From: Arcuatula senhousia
Taxonomy: Eukaryota > Mollusca > Bivalvia > Mytilida > Mytilidae
Assembly: GCA_963971305.1 (NCBI GenBank)
Contig: OZ020308.1
Location: 30,223,275-30,287,274, forward strand
DNA: 64,000 bases
Direction: 5' to 3'
Both the position numbers and the translations under genes were made by a program. The notes under the pieces are model-generated. The model saw nothing but the letters and a program-made list of their open reading frames with translations, had not been told where the DNA came from and did not search any database. This document shows, one piece after another, positions 1 through 10,420 of this stretch. The number at the start of each line of letters is the position of its first letter. Position 1 is the stretch's first letter.

Positions 1-135
1 TTGAAATGCCTGTACCAAGTCAGGACCATTGCGGTCTTCAATTTTTCCGATATGTCTTCCTTGTTTTGTCTGATCTTATGGACATTTGAGATTGATTCTC
101 CAAGTTCAGTAACTTTGTTATTACCTTTATTTAGA
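1..135 (+). repeat. Dispersed 'cctgtaccaagtcagg' bivalve-type repeat, fragment
   Basis: Contains cctgtaccaagtcaggacc, 'attgcggtct', 'gattgattctccaagttcag' and 'ttgttattacctttat'. A diverged relative with the same order of words lies at about 58515-58690. This word pattern is known to me as abundant in mussel noncoding DNA. The left end is cut by the window. Confidence 0.5.
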
Positions 136-224
136 ATGTTGAAAGAAAAGAAAATAATAAAAGTTCTCAATTGCTAAAATATTACTCCGTACAATTATTA
201 CTACATTCAGTTAAACCATTTTGT

Positions 225-340
225 CAGATGACCCCCTTATTAAACTTATTACCCTTTCAATGTCAAATAGATTTTGCCTAATAACCTTTACTTCAGGCAC
301 ATAGTGTCAGGTGAGCGATTCTGGCTCCTGTAAGCCTTTT
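225..340 (+). mobile_element. 3' end of a short dispersed element (family H)
   Basis: Ends in 'caggtgagcgattctggctc' followed by 'ctgtaagccttttg'. The same end, inverted and better preserved, occurs at 14076-14130, where a small hairpin is followed by CTAG. The 'caggtgagcg..cctc' ending is common in bivalve noncoding DNA. The 5' boundary is not clear. Confidence 0.4.
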
Positions 341-840
341 GTTTATAATTGAATTTCTTTGTTAAACATGGCTCTTCTAAAAGCAAACTTTCTCCTGTTC
401 CCTTTCTCTTTCAAAAAAATAACTTATCATTTTAATGTTTTTTCCGCTCCTGGTAGTCTAAAATATTCCTGGTGGCGTCAGACGTAAATTTTAATGATAT
501 CCCGCCAAATTCTGTTGAAACATCAAAAAATATGTTTCGAAACGTCCTCAAAATTGTTTTTACCGCAATGCACATAACGATGCGCGTTGTAATAGGGATG
601 AGACCCCTTTATTATAATGATAATAGTAAGGTCTTGTTTTTGAGGCAATATAAAATGAGTGTAAGAAATCGAAATACCGGAAAAAAGAAGAAAGTAAGAA
701 GAAAGAGAATTTATCATAAATTCATTTTTTCCTCTTTATTATCAAAAGAAATATTGTGGTCGAACGTCAATTTTATTTCTTTTTCTATTAATAAGGAAGC
801 GGATGTTAAGTGCCTGGTTCAAATCTAGAGACATTTTACA
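341..840. other. AT-rich stretch with no supported feature
   Basis: A 118-codon open frame covers 472-828, but its composition is that of AT-rich noncoding DNA. It has no motif, no relative in the window and no clear regulatory context, so I see no gene here. Confidence 0.5.
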
Positions 841-1640
841 ATTATTAGTTCCTTACCAAAGCCGAAGGGGACTCTAGGTTTGCTTTCCGTCCGTCTATCA
901 GGCCTCAGTATTCTGCACTTATTTTTTCTAAACGCTTTTAGATAATGAGCTGATTTTAAATATGTGAGTTTACAGATCAAGATTGAGTTTCGGGTCTTTT
1001 CACAAATTTTAACGGAGTTTTGGCCCTTTGAACATTGAAAAATCACTGAAAATTCAGTTTCCGCACTTTTTTCTATACGCTTATAGATAATGCAATATGT
1101 TTTTGTATGTGAGTTGACCATGACAAGTTTCATATTAAGTTTGAGTTTCGTGTCAGTTCACACATTTTTATGGGAGTTTTTTAAACATTGAAAGTTCATT
1201 GAAATTTCAGTTTTCCGCATTTCATGTCTAAACGCTTATAGATAGTGAACTGAATTTTTTTATGTGAGTTGACCATGGAAATTTACAAATCAAGTTTGAG
1301 TTTCGTGTCAGTTCAGAAATTTTTACGGGAGTTGTGGCCCTATGAACATTGAACATTCACTGAAATTTCAGTTTTATGCATTTTTTTTTCTAAATGCGGA
1401 TAGATAGTAAACTGATTTTTGGTATGTGAGTTTACTTTGATGAAAAACAGATCAAGATTGAGTAATGTGCTGGTCCACAAATTTGTAGGTTAGTTATGGC
1501 CCTTTTAAGTTTGAAAATTTACTGAAATTTTATTTTCTGCACTTTTTATTATTCCTTGTAGATAATGAACTGATCAAGTATGGGTTTTCATTTGTTTGAC
1601 AATTTTTTTACCAGTGACTGAATTAAGATGCCGGTGGGGA
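841..1640. repeat. Degenerate ~155-bp tandem repeat, about 5 copies
   Basis: The word 'taaacgcttatagataatgaactga' and its variants recur, with their 'gatarTg' part at 941, 1086, 1241, 1403 and 1561 (spacing 145-162 bp). Between them are variants of 'gagtttcgtgtcagttcac', 'ggagttttggccct' and 'cactgaaatttcag'. The copies are diverged and no protein is conserved across them, so this is an old tandem repeat. Confidence 0.7.
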
Positions 1641-1745
1641 ACTGTGTATTGTTTGCAATGCTCTCAGAATGCCTGTTTTCAACAGACATGATTGTAATTG
1701 ATTTCATTTTGTTTTTGTCTTTTTTAATTATTCATATTCATAATC

Positions 1746-2242
1746 GTCCCGTGCGGGGCCCGGGAGACGAATAGGCTCGCAGCAGCGCTAAGTTTGCCGG
1801 TAAATGTCCACTAAATAGCGCTCAGAAACCTGACATCGGGTCAGGCCGCTTACTGGGATGTGTGCCCCTGGTGGTTGAATGGGGCATCCCTGACATCGAG
1901 AGATGCGGGGTCGTCAGGCGATAATGCGGAAAACCGGGCCGTACACCATAGTGGTGCAGCGTGTTGGGAAAAATGTCACGTTCCTCGCATGTTAAAGAAC
2001 CCTGCTGCAGGTCTGGGTAAGTGTAGGACCCGTAGGATCCCTATGCAGGAGGCTAAATTTCCCGTCCCTACCCATCACTCCTTTTTCCAGTGGCAGTCAA
2101 AACACTCCTACCCGGTTGGCCTTGTGTCCTATTTCCTCCACTTCATCATCATTTCATGTTCATTGTATCACAACTTTCATGTTCATCTCCCGGATCTAGC
2201 CGAAATCGCGCTGCTTGGGAGTAAAGCAATAACTAACTAATT
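1746..2242 (+). mobile_element. SINE-like retroposon with 10-bp target-site duplication
   Basis: A GC-rich block of about 497 bp lies in AT-rich DNA. It starts 'gtcccgtgcggggcccggga' and ends 'agcaataactaactaatt', a short repeated A/T-rich tail. The 10-bp word ATTCATAATC flanks it on both sides (1736-1745 and 2243-2252), which is the signature of target-primed insertion. Internal words include 'gttaaagaaccctgctgcag'. The 126-codon frame at 1860-2240 lies wholly inside and is taken as fortuitous. The SINE family is not identified, and a tRNA- or 5S-derived head was not confirmed. Confidence 0.6.
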
Positions 2243-2252
2243 ATTCATAATC

Positions 2253-2786
2253 AAAAATTTGAAATTGTTTGATATGTTTCCATCGGTGCTATCGTCTGCA
2301 TGCTCACTGAAAAAAAATCATTTTAAAAGGTAAAAATGATTTTTTCGAAAGAGAAAAAAACAAAATAACTATATCATAAAACCGTCAAATAATTGCATGG
2401 TTATTGGAAAATATCATCCATTTCAACCCAAAAGCTCGTGCTCCTTGCTCTGGACAACATTTATCAACATTCATGCATTAATCGTATATTATGTATTAAA
2501 TCTAAATGTAGTGTTTCGTACATATAATTAAAATTGATTTAATTTTAAACATTTTAAAGGGAAATGTTATTATGCATCTTTTTTTATATTTTGGCTGTAA
2601 AGAATAAGTTATCTCGCTCAAAAGCAGCAACATTTTACATATTGCATTGATAGATTAGAAAGTCCAAATATATTTCATCATTTGGACATTCATCTAAATG
2701 TAAATTTTAAGACGCGAGAAGCAGACTCAAAAAACTTGCCTACCTACTTTAACCAATCACTTTACAAAATAAGACAATAATATTAC
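2253..2786. other. AT-rich intron or 3' flank with no supported feature
   Basis: No open frame continues the sulfotransferase, and I see no repeat shared with the rest of the window. It is probably the intron downstream of the 2787-2943 exon. Confidence 0.4.
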
Positions 2787-2943
2787 CTTTCTGCAGGTTC
2801 ACGAAATATAAGAACTACTTTCACATTTGGAATCAGATGATGTAATAAATCAGGAATGACAAATCTTGGAATTGCTAATTTTTTGTTCTGTGGATAATTA
2901 ATCCAGTTGTAAAACCGCCAAAAGTATCCCGGAGTAGCTTCCC
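2787..2943 (-). CDS. CHST15-like carbohydrate sulfotransferase, 3'-phosphate-binding exon
   Basis: This 157-nt exon is preceded by 'ttttttttcag' and followed by the donor 'AAAG|gtaata'. It enters in phase 1, the split codon being Gly of the GEATP motif, and leaves in phase 2. It encodes GEATPGYFWRFYNWINYPQN, then KLAIPRFVIPDLLHHLIPN and VKVVLIFREPAER. GEATP and the LxFREPxER segment are the core landmarks of Golgi sulfotransferases. The Arg of the last motif, with a Ser expected a few residues later in the next exon, forms the 3'-phosphate-binding site for PAPS. The remaining C-terminal exons should lie below position 2787 or beyond the left edge; nothing convincing was found in 1-2786. The intron upstream (2944-10312) is 7.4 kb and packed with mobile elements in the same orientation. 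Confidence 0.85.
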
Positions 2944-3594
2944 CTGAAAAAAACATATAATTAAGGATTTTTGTGCAAAACCATGTATCTTTGTAGGTCT
3001 TTATTTCTTCGTATTTAGAAAAGTAAGTATAGTTTATTTGAGATAGTATGACTGGATGTGAAGGAACCATTGAACATTTTATGTTTTATTAACAGTTAGT
3101 TGCCTAAAAAATAAATATTAATTTTGACATTCCATAGTAACAACAACTCGTAAATATTATGGTAAAATCTACACCGTAGTTGCGAAAAGTATAGAAGTAA
3201 ACTGTATACTAGAGCAACTTGTTTTGCTGACAACTTTAATGTTTAATGTTGAAAAAAAGGATCAATATTACACTAAGAAAACTTTTCAATGTTGAACAAA
3301 TATCAGTTAAAAGATTAAAGTAAGAAAAAAAAATGTAGAAAAAATAAACAGATGAACGCAATTTAAAAATTAGAAAAAAAGGAAACGTCGATGATTTGCT
3401 ACATTGAATTGTTTGAGCAAAAATAAACAACATAAAAAAATCAGAAAAGCAAGTGTAGAAATTAAGTGTAAATATATGTTTTTTGGAGTTCGTTGAAATC
3501 GCCCTTAAAGTTGTGTGATTTTGCTCTTCTTTCCGGGGCTTTTAAATTGCAAAAAACATATTTTGAAAACAGTCTGCTTGTTTAGCTTACCTGA
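2944..3594. other. Intron sequence of the sulfotransferase gene, no further feature
   Basis: AT-rich, with short open frames on the minus strand of low-complexity composition (Phe/Ile-rich) and no recognisable motif. Confidence 0.45.
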
Positions 3595-3665
3595 CCCAAA
3601 AGGTCGTGTGAGCTTATATCACTAGATTTAGGTGTTCGTCGTCCGTCCGCCGTCCGTTAACTTTT
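3595..3665 (+). repeat. Fragment of dispersed 'gtcgtccgtccg' bivalve-type repeat
   Basis: Reads 'ggtcgtgtgagcttatatca' then 'ctagatttaggtgttcgtcg' and 'tccgtccgccgtccg'. Words of this kind are frequent in mollusc noncoding DNA. It ends abruptly before the G element. Confidence 0.4.
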
Positions 3666-3688
3666 TCTTCCACTAAAAAGATTGTTTT

Positions 3689-4191
3689 TTATGCCCCATT
3701 TACGAAAGTAGAGGGGCATATAGTGTGCGGGTCCGTTCGTTCTTCTGTCCATCCGTTCGTCTGTTTGTCCGTCAAAAATCCCCATATTTCCAATTCCCAC
3801 TTACTCACATATGCCATATCAATCATATTGGTATCGTAGGTGCGCCTAGTGATGCTTTGCACAATGCATGCTTCGGATACTGGATGTGACCTTTATTTTT
3901 GCATGAAAGATCATTTTCAGAAGAATGGTTAAAGTCTACCCCCCTTACTGACAAATGCCACATTAATCATATTGATATGGTAGGTGCACATAGTGATGCT
4001 AAGCAAAATGTATGCTTCAGATGCTGACTGTGACCTATATTTTCCACATGAATTACCTCATATAGAAGAATGGTTAAATTCCATAAAATAACACTCTTGG
4101 AACAAGTTCTTGCTTAAATGATTGCAGAAAAAAATATATATGTTGCGAGATGGGGTATAATGTCTGTTGGACATAGTCTTGTTACATTTTA
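3689..4191 (+). mobile_element. Short Helitron-like element, family G
   Basis: The 5' end has a hairpin: 'tatgcccc', a spacer, then 'ggggcata'. The 3' end reads 'gatggggtata', then a hairpin 'atgtc-tgttg-gacat', then 'agtCTTG|tt'. The stem word (ggggYata) is therefore present both in the 5' hairpin and just before the 3' hairpin, as in families A-E. The body carries two diverged copies of a ~130-bp unit ('catatcaatcatattg' about 3817 and 'cattaatcatattgatatgg' about 3961). No protein is encoded. Confidence 0.55.
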
Positions 4192-4304
4192 CTTTGAAAA
4201 TTTGGTCTTTAGGGTGTGCTCTACCATGTTTGGTCCATAAGTAGCTGTTTTCAACAATTTTGAATTTAATTTGATTTCAACAACAAAAAGTATGAAAATT
4301 GAAT

Positions 4305-4425
4305 GGTAGTTCGTGTCAGACAAGTCGGGCGACCAGGCTTGTGATTACCCTCGGGGACCTTTGGACCACCAGCAGCGGTTATCGACCAAGTGGTTTCAAA
4401 ATAAATTACCAAAACAGGTATAGGT
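4305..4425 (+). repeat. Solo fragment of the 384-bp 'gtcagacaagtc' repeat
   Basis: Reads 'cgtgtcagacaagtcgggcg', 'accaggcttgtgattaccct' and onwards through 'accagcagcggttatcg', matching the units at 11181-12210 over about 120 bp. One hairpin arm is altered here (gtcggg against gtctga). Confidence 0.6.
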
Positions 4426-4554
4426 GAATTCTTGAAATAATATCGCATTTTATGTGTGCTAGGTACATTAATTTATTCAATCGCGTTGACGGGAACCCCG
4501 TTAAAGTAGCCCAGGTCACGGTACAGGTTTTATTGTGGATCGGACATATAGTTA

Positions 4555-4720
4555 ACTCTTGTCCGTCCGTCTGTACATCAGCCTGTGCTACTTTGGTTAA
4601 GTTCTAAGTTAAGGTCCATTACCAGGATATATGTACTAGACTAGGAACAATTATATATCACCGCAAAGTAGGTCTTAAGTAGGGCTACACAACCCACTGG
4701 AAAGCGTGAACAAGAACAGC
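4555..4720 (+). repeat. Single copy of the degenerate 'aaggtccat' repeat
   Basis: Carries 'gtccgtccgtctgtacatca', 'ttaaggtccattaccaggat' and 'agtagggctacacaacccac'. The same word order occurs in the tandem block at 9341-9960. Confidence 0.45.
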
Positions 4721-4899
4721 ACCAAGAAACACAAAACTCAAAATCAACCGAACGGAAATCAACAACATGAACTCAAGTCATAATTAGGGTGAACTCATGT
4801 GCTCCGGAATAGTAAGCGGTTCCTGCCTGCTATAGCACAACCGTTGTGTTGCTATTTCAGATTCGGTGTGTCTAATCCGGTAAATAAAGACAAAACTAA

Positions 4900-5333
4900 C
4901 TAGCTATAATTTGTGTTGGGATGCCAACACACAAGTCGCCCAAAATCGCCTTAGTTACTATTTCTTCCCATTCAGTACAATAAAATATGTATAGAAATCA
5001 AATTTCATTGAAATCGGACACATTTTAAGGGGGCGGGTGTAGTAAAATGGCCGCCATTTTAAAACCGTAAGTCGGATTTCAAATCCGGTCGCAGATTTGA
5101 ACTCAGCATACCCGTTTTACCCAGATGACCAATTTTCAAAACGATCCGATGAAAAAAAAAATTCCGCCCACTTTTTCCGATGGCCGCCATTTTGAAACGG
5201 CGGCCATCTTGAAAATTTCAAAACTTGATTGCACGCCTTTAGGTAACCCACTATCTAATCCAACAAGTGTTATTCAATTTCCTTGAACCGTTTTATTCTA
5301 TTAGGGAGGACAGCTTTACGATTAAGAATCAGA
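4900..5333 (-). mobile_element. Helitron-like element, family B copy 1
   Basis: On the minus strand it begins about 'tctgattcttaatcg'. It contains 'aaaatggcggccattttac'-type palindromes and ETS-like 'ccggaag'-related words. It ends 'tttgggcgactt', hairpin 'gtgttggcatcccaacac', 'aaattatag', then CTAG (4900-4903) and TTAG. The stem copy 'ttgggcgactt' is the family-B signature. It lies head-to-tail with the next B copy, separated only by TTA repeats. Confidence 0.65.
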
Positions 5334-5352
5334 ATAATAATAATAATAATAA

Positions 5353-5936
5353 CTAGGTATAATTGTGTTGGGATGCGAACACAGAAGTCGCCCAAAATCG
5401 CCATGGATATTATTTTTTTTCAATTCAGTACAATAATCTATGCATAGAAATCAAATTTCATTAAAATCAGACAAAGTTTCCATTTGAACTGGACGGGAAT
5501 GTAAAAAAAATGGCCACCATTTTCAAACCGGAAGTCGGATCAAAATTCAGATTGCACCATTGAACACGCCATATGTGGTTTACCCAGATAACACATTTTA
5601 GTTACATTACGACAAACTTTTAATTTTTACTCACCGATAAGTAAAAATCGAGTTTTTAAATGGCTGCCATTTTAAAACCGGAAGTCAGAATTCAAATCCG
5701 GTCGCAGATCTGAACTCAGCAAACCCCATGTACAACCAATTTTCAAGACGATCCGATGAAAAAAATAATTCCGCCCACTTTTTCCGATGGCCACCATTTT
5801 GAAACGGCGGCCAGTTTGAAATTTTTGAAACAACCCTGCAAAACTTTGGATGATGGTCTACAATCGTGCCAAGTTTCTCTGCGCTCAGTCGTAATCCCTT
5901 ACTGTGGTTTTTCGGACAAGTTCACCATGAAGAAGA
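5353..5936 (-). mobile_element. Helitron-like element, family B copy 2
   Basis: The minus-strand head is 'tcttcttcatggtgaacttg' followed by 'tccg'. The body holds two rounds of 'aaaatggcggccattt', 'aaccggaagtcgga' and 'gatcgtc'-like words. The end reads 'ggcgattttgggcgacttct', a hairpin 'gtgttcgcatcccaacac' with one mismatch, 'aattatac', then CTAG (5353-5356). Confidence 0.65.
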
Positions 5937-5946
5937 AAAATAATAA

Positions 5947-7116
5947 CTAGTTCTAATTGTGATCGCAAGCGAGTCACATATATGTCCCCTCACGTACCCC
6001 TCTTTGCCAATTTTAATGTCAGAAATCAACTTGCCATACCACTATTACCATATATACAAGTTTTCATAAAAATCGGAGTAACTTTATTTTTGGCGGCCAT
6101 TTTGAAAATTGCCGATGAAAAAAAATTTTGATGTAAAAAAAAAACTCGCCATACCACAATTACCTTGTATACCAATTTTCATCAAAATCTGAGTAACTTT
6201 TAATTTTGGCGGGAAACGGCGGCCATTTTGAAAATGGCCGACGAAAAAAATTTTGATGTCAAAATTCAACTTGCTATACCACTATTACCTTAAATACCAA
6301 TTTTCATTAAAATCGGAGCAAGTTTAAATTTTGGCGGGAAAATGGCAGCCATTTTGAAAATGGCGGACATTAGAAAATTTTCGATGTCAAAAATCATCTT
6401 GCCATACTACTATTACTTTATATACCAATTTTCGTTCAAATCGGAGTAACTTTAATTTTGGCGGGAAACGGCGGCCATTTTGAAAATGGCTGACGATAAA
6501 AAAAATTTGATGTCAAAAATCAACTCACCATACCACTATTACCATATATACCAATTTTCATCAAAATCGGAGCAAGTTTAAATTTTGGCGGCAAAATGGC
6601 AGCCATTTTAGCCGCCATTTTGAAAATGGCCGCAAAAAAAATTTCGATTCCAAAAATGAACTCGGCATACAACTATTACCTTGTAAACCAATTTTCATTA
6701 AGAAATAACAAAGTTGAGAATTTTTTTCAATACTGTTACAGAATATATTGTACAAAGGAAGATAACTCAATCTTACAAAAAAATTAAATTTCGATTTTTT
6801 GCAAAATTTTGAAAACGGTAGGTCCGATTTTCAAAATTTTTTTTTTAAATGAAAGGTATTAAATATTCGCACTTTACCTATAAAGGAATATTTCCTACCC
6901 CTGCCGGATCAGAAATGCCAGGTAAAAATTCAACTACGGTTTCGAGGAGCCATTTTGAGGCCCTTTTTTTACCTATAAGGGGTCGTTCGATTTCGACGAA
7001 ATATACAAAAAGCACAATCTCCCATTCCATACTCTTGATATATGAAAATTCAGCTTCCTACCTTAAAAGATGTCGAAAAAATGAGGTGGACAAGTTCACG
7101 GTCCAGAATACCGAGA
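5947..7116 (-). mobile_element. Helitron-like element, family A minus-strand copy 1
   Basis: The minus-strand head 'tctcggtattctggaccgtg' is at 7116 downward. About four ~127-bp core units with 'ggccattttcaaaatggcc'-type palindromes and 'cccgccaaaatt' follow. The end is 'gaggggacat', 'atatgtgactcgcttgcg', 'atcaca', 'attagaa' and CTAG (5947-5950). The hairpin 'tgtgaCtcgc..gcgatcaca' has a one-base bulge. Confidence 0.75.
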
Positions 7117-7129
7117 AAAATAATAATAA

Positions 7130-8213
7130 CTAGTTCTAATTGTGATCGCAAGCGAGTCACAAAAATGTCCCCTCACGTACCCCTCTTTGTCAATGTCTCT
7201 TAGCATTTGAGATAACTTTTTATATCCAAGTTTCATCAAAATAGGAGTATGTTTAATTTTGGCGGGAAATGGCCAAAATTAAACTTACTCCTATTTTGAT
7301 GAAAATTGGATATAATAAGTTATCTCAAATGCTAAGAGACGCTAAAAAAAATTTGATGTCAAAATAAGTTCGCCATACCACTTTTACCTTTTATACCAAT
7401 TTTCATCAAAATCAGAGTAACTTTGATTTTGGAGGGAAACGGTGGCCATTTTGAAAATGGCCGACGAAATAAAAATTTCAATGGCAAAAATCAACTCGCC
7501 ATACCACTATTACTTCATATACCAATTTTCATCAAAATCAGAGTAACTTTAATTTTGGCGGGAAACGGCGGCCATTTTGAAAATGGCCGACGATAAAAAA
7601 ATTTTGATGTCAAAAATCAACTCGCCATACCACTATTACCTTATATACCAATTTTCATCAAAATCGGAGTAAGTTTAATTTTTGGCGGGAAAATGGCGGC
7701 CATTTTAGCCGCCATTTCAAAAATGGCCGCCAAAAATTTTTTTCGATACCAAAAATGAACTCGGCATACCACTATTACCTTGTAAACCAATTTTTATTAA
7801 GAAATAACAAAGTTAAGAATTTTTACATTACTATTACAAAATATATTGTTCCAAGAAAGATAACTCAATTTGACAAAAAAATTAAATTTCGATTTTTTGC
7901 AAAATTTTGAGAACCGTAAGTCCGATTTTCAAAATTTTTTTTTAAATGAAAGGTATTGAAAGTCTACACTTACCCCATAAAGGAATTTGACCTACCCCTG
8001 CCGGATCAGAAATGCCAGGTAAAAATTCAACTTCGGTTTCGAGGAGCCATTTTGAGGCCCTTTTTTGACCTATAAGGGGTCGTTCGATTTCGACGAAAAA
8101 TACAAAAAGCACAATCTCCCATTCCATACTCTTGATATATGAAGATTCAGCTTCCTACCTTAAAAGATGTCGAAAAAATGAGGTGGACAAGTTCACGGTC
8201 CAGAATACCGAGA
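7130..8213 (-). mobile_element. Helitron-like element, family A minus-strand copy 2, with foldback
   Basis: Same head and tail as the neighbouring copy, CTAG at 7130-7133. Close to its 3' end it carries a long inverted repeat, arms 7195-7262 and 7273-7340 (68 bp each, a few mismatches, 10-bp spacer). It thus ends with an inverted duplicate of its own subterminal sequence. The same structure is seen in the plus-strand copies at 38327 and 39578. Confidence 0.75.
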
Positions 8214-8229
8214 ATAATAATAATAATAA

Positions 8230-8713
8230 CTAGTGTTGACTGTGTTGGGGATGCCCAACACAAAAATATCTCCCAAACGTTCGCATACTGTCACTCTAAC
8301 ATAAATTTTGACATCGCACCCTAAATCGCCATCACTAGAAACCTCTAGATACCAAATTTTGTTGAAATCGAAGCATTTTGACAATTTTCCCATTTTTGGG
8401 ACCGAAAAATCACATTTTCGTGAATAACTCGAAAACCGTAAATATCGCTTCATAATTTTTTTTCGTATTTTTAAAGAGCTCCTTTTGCTCTATTAACCTG
8501 AAAAATTTCAGAACCCTGCGCACCTAGGTAATCGAGATATCACAATGTCCTATATTATGACCTTGAATTATTTCCATGGAAACGGCAGCCATTTTGAAAA
8601 TTCTGATTTTTGCATTCCCACCTTTGAGACCCCCTCTACCAACATACAAAGTTTCATGAAGATCCATTGAGTAGTTTTTGAGAACCGGTCCGGACACGTT
8701 CATGTCCGGAAGA
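8230..8713 (-). mobile_element. Helitron-like element, family C copy 1
   Basis: 484 bp. The minus-strand head is 'tcttccggacatgaacgtgt' then 'ccggaccgg'. The middle carries 'aaaatggctgccgtttccat' then 'ggaaa', 'gtcataatataggacattg' and 'cggttacctaggtgcgcag'. The end is 'cgtttgggagatatttttgt', hairpin 'gtgttgggcatccccaacac', 'agtcaaca' and CTAG (8230-8233). The family-C hairpin module sits directly upstream on the same strand (8756-8787). Confidence 0.75.
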
Positions 8714-9038
8714 AAAAAAAAGAATAATAATAATAAGAAACAGAGTAAAAACAATATATCTCCCAAACATAGTGTTTGGGAGATATAATAATAATAATAA
8801 GAAACCGAGCAAAAACAATATGTCCCCGACACTTCGTGTTCGGGGACATAATAATAATAATAATAAGAAACCGAGCAAAAACAATATGTCCCCGACACTT
8901 CGTGTTCGGGGACATAATAATAATAAGAAAAATAAGAAACGGGGTAAAAACAATAAGTCGCCAAAACTTTGTTTTGGGCGACTTGATAAGAAACGGTGCA
9001 AAAACAATAAGTCTCCCAAACTTTGTTTTGGGTGACTT
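8714..9038 (-). repeat. Minus-strand array of five hairpin modules with TTA spacers
   Basis: Reading on the plus strand, this holds a C-type hairpin (8756-8787, arms tatctcccaaaca/tgtttgggagata), two A-type hairpins (about 8821-8848 and 8886-8914, stem word 'ggggaca'), and two hairpins of B or mixed B/D type (about 8956-8985 and 9009-9038). Each is followed on the minus strand by a tail like 'attgtttttactctgtttct' and then TTA repeats. The mixed hairpin has arms from two families. The array marks the 5' edge of the minus-strand cluster. Confidence 0.7.
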
Positions 9039-9040
9039 AA

Positions 9041-9340
9041 CTACGACAAATCAACATCTGCACTCATTTGAGAGATAGAAATCCAATATTTTTCTTCAAG
9101 TGCACGGTTTCAACCGTAAAATTTCTTGAGTGAAGACAGCTACCATGGAGCAACATTACCCTGTGTCAGCAATTTGTGTGTCAAACGTGACGCTCTGCCT
9201 AGGTAATTGATGTAATTACCACAAGCTCTGGGGTAATGAATCAAATGTGATACGCTCCATAAGCAGAAGCAGACTGAATGTTGCTACATACAAATGGAAA
9301 GTTGAAGTCATAACGTTTGTCATAGAGCCTTTTTGAAAGG
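9041..9340. other. Unique intron sequence, nothing recognised
   Basis: No reading frame, repeat or structure stands out here. Confidence 0.4.
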
Positions 9341-9960
9341 TCACTTTCACCTATATCGTACGTATGACGGACTTGATTTTTGGTTTTTTTTTGGTTGATT
9401 CTTGCATTGGTTAAGGTCCATATCCTAGATACTAAATGTTGGGTGTCAATTATTTTTCACCACTATAAGTTTCTTATGTAACACGACACCACTTACTAGT
9501 AATAAGGTCACTGTGGCAAATATCTTACGCATGGATGACTGGTTAAGATCTAGGTTTGGTCCATATCATAGATACTACATGTTTGGGGTCAATGATATTT
9601 CACTACTAGATGTGTCTTTAGTAGGGCTACATTATCCACTAAAAATTAGGTCACTATGACCTATATATTATGCATGAACGACGTTGATTAAGTTTATGTT
9701 TAAGGTCCATATCTTGGATACTAGATCACTAGATGCGTCTTGGGTAACGCAACACCACCCACTAGAAATTAGGTCTGTGTGACCTATATTTTACTGATGA
9801 ATGGTTTAATTCTTGGTAAGGGTACAGAGCTTGATAATACATGTGGGGGTCAATGATATTTTTCTACTAGATGTGTCTTTGGAAGTACAACCGCAACATT
9901 ATATTTTACGCATAAACAACTTACGCTAAGGTCATTATCGGATCCAAGGAATTGCAAGTT
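9341..9960 (+). repeat. Degenerate ~145-bp tandem repeat, 4-5 copies
   Basis: Words 'aaggtccatatcytrgatac', 'ggggtcaatgatatttc', 'ctagatgtgtctttagtagg' and 'aattaggtc' recur with 'ggtcc' at 9413, 9558 and 9703 and a weaker copy about 9825. The 4555-4720 fragment is a relative. Confidence 0.6.
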
Positions 9961-10312
9961 GGTGGTCAGTGATATTTCAAAAGCAGGAGGGTTATTCTGC
10001 GGCCCATAGATACATTTTCTACTTGTAGTTAGGTACGCATTTCTCATGGCATTTGTTACAACAAGAATATGACGGCATTGCGATTTGACAAATATATGGA
10101 AGATCTAATTCAAATCACAATCGTCTCATGACCAGCGTAGGCCACCTTATTATCATTGACACTCGATATGAATATTAACCTTATGCACATCCACCTTTGT
10201 AAAGTGTTTGATTTCTGTCTTTGAAATTTCAAAAAAGGCTTGCTGACCTGTATATTAATTATTTGTAAGTACATGTATCTAAAAACTTAATGCAACTATG
10301 CATAAAACTAAC

Positions 10313-10420
10313 CCGTAATTGTTGAATCAAAGCTTCCATCTAATACGATTCTCTCTGCAACCGAAGAAAAGCAGTTAAAATAATCGCTTAAACTGGTGTA
10401 TGTGCTTGACCTTGTGGAAT
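10313..10420 (-). CDS. CHST15-like carbohydrate sulfotransferase, internal exon
   Basis: This 108-nt exon is too short to stand out as an open frame. The acceptor is 'aatcttttcag' and the donor 'ACGG|gttagt'. It enters in phase 1, so the split codon with the previous exon gives Asp. It then reads STRSSTYTSLSDYFNCFSSV and AERIVLDGSFDSTIT, and leaves in phase 1. Joined across both introns, the protein runs FDRRHFE-D-STRSS..SLSDYFNCFSSVAERI..STIT-G-EATPGYFW. This is the spacing expected between the PAPS loop and the GEASP-like motif in CHST15 relatives. The agreement of phase and protein continuity on both sides is the main evidence. Confidence 0.78.

Noticed and set aside
472..828. 118-codon open frame
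   Set aside because: Lys/Arg/Asn-rich composition typical of AT-rich DNA, with no domain and no link to the sulfotransferase.
1860..2240. 126-codon open frame in a GC-rich block
   Set aside because: It lies wholly inside a SINE-like insertion with target-site duplication; composition and lack of motifs argue against a protein.
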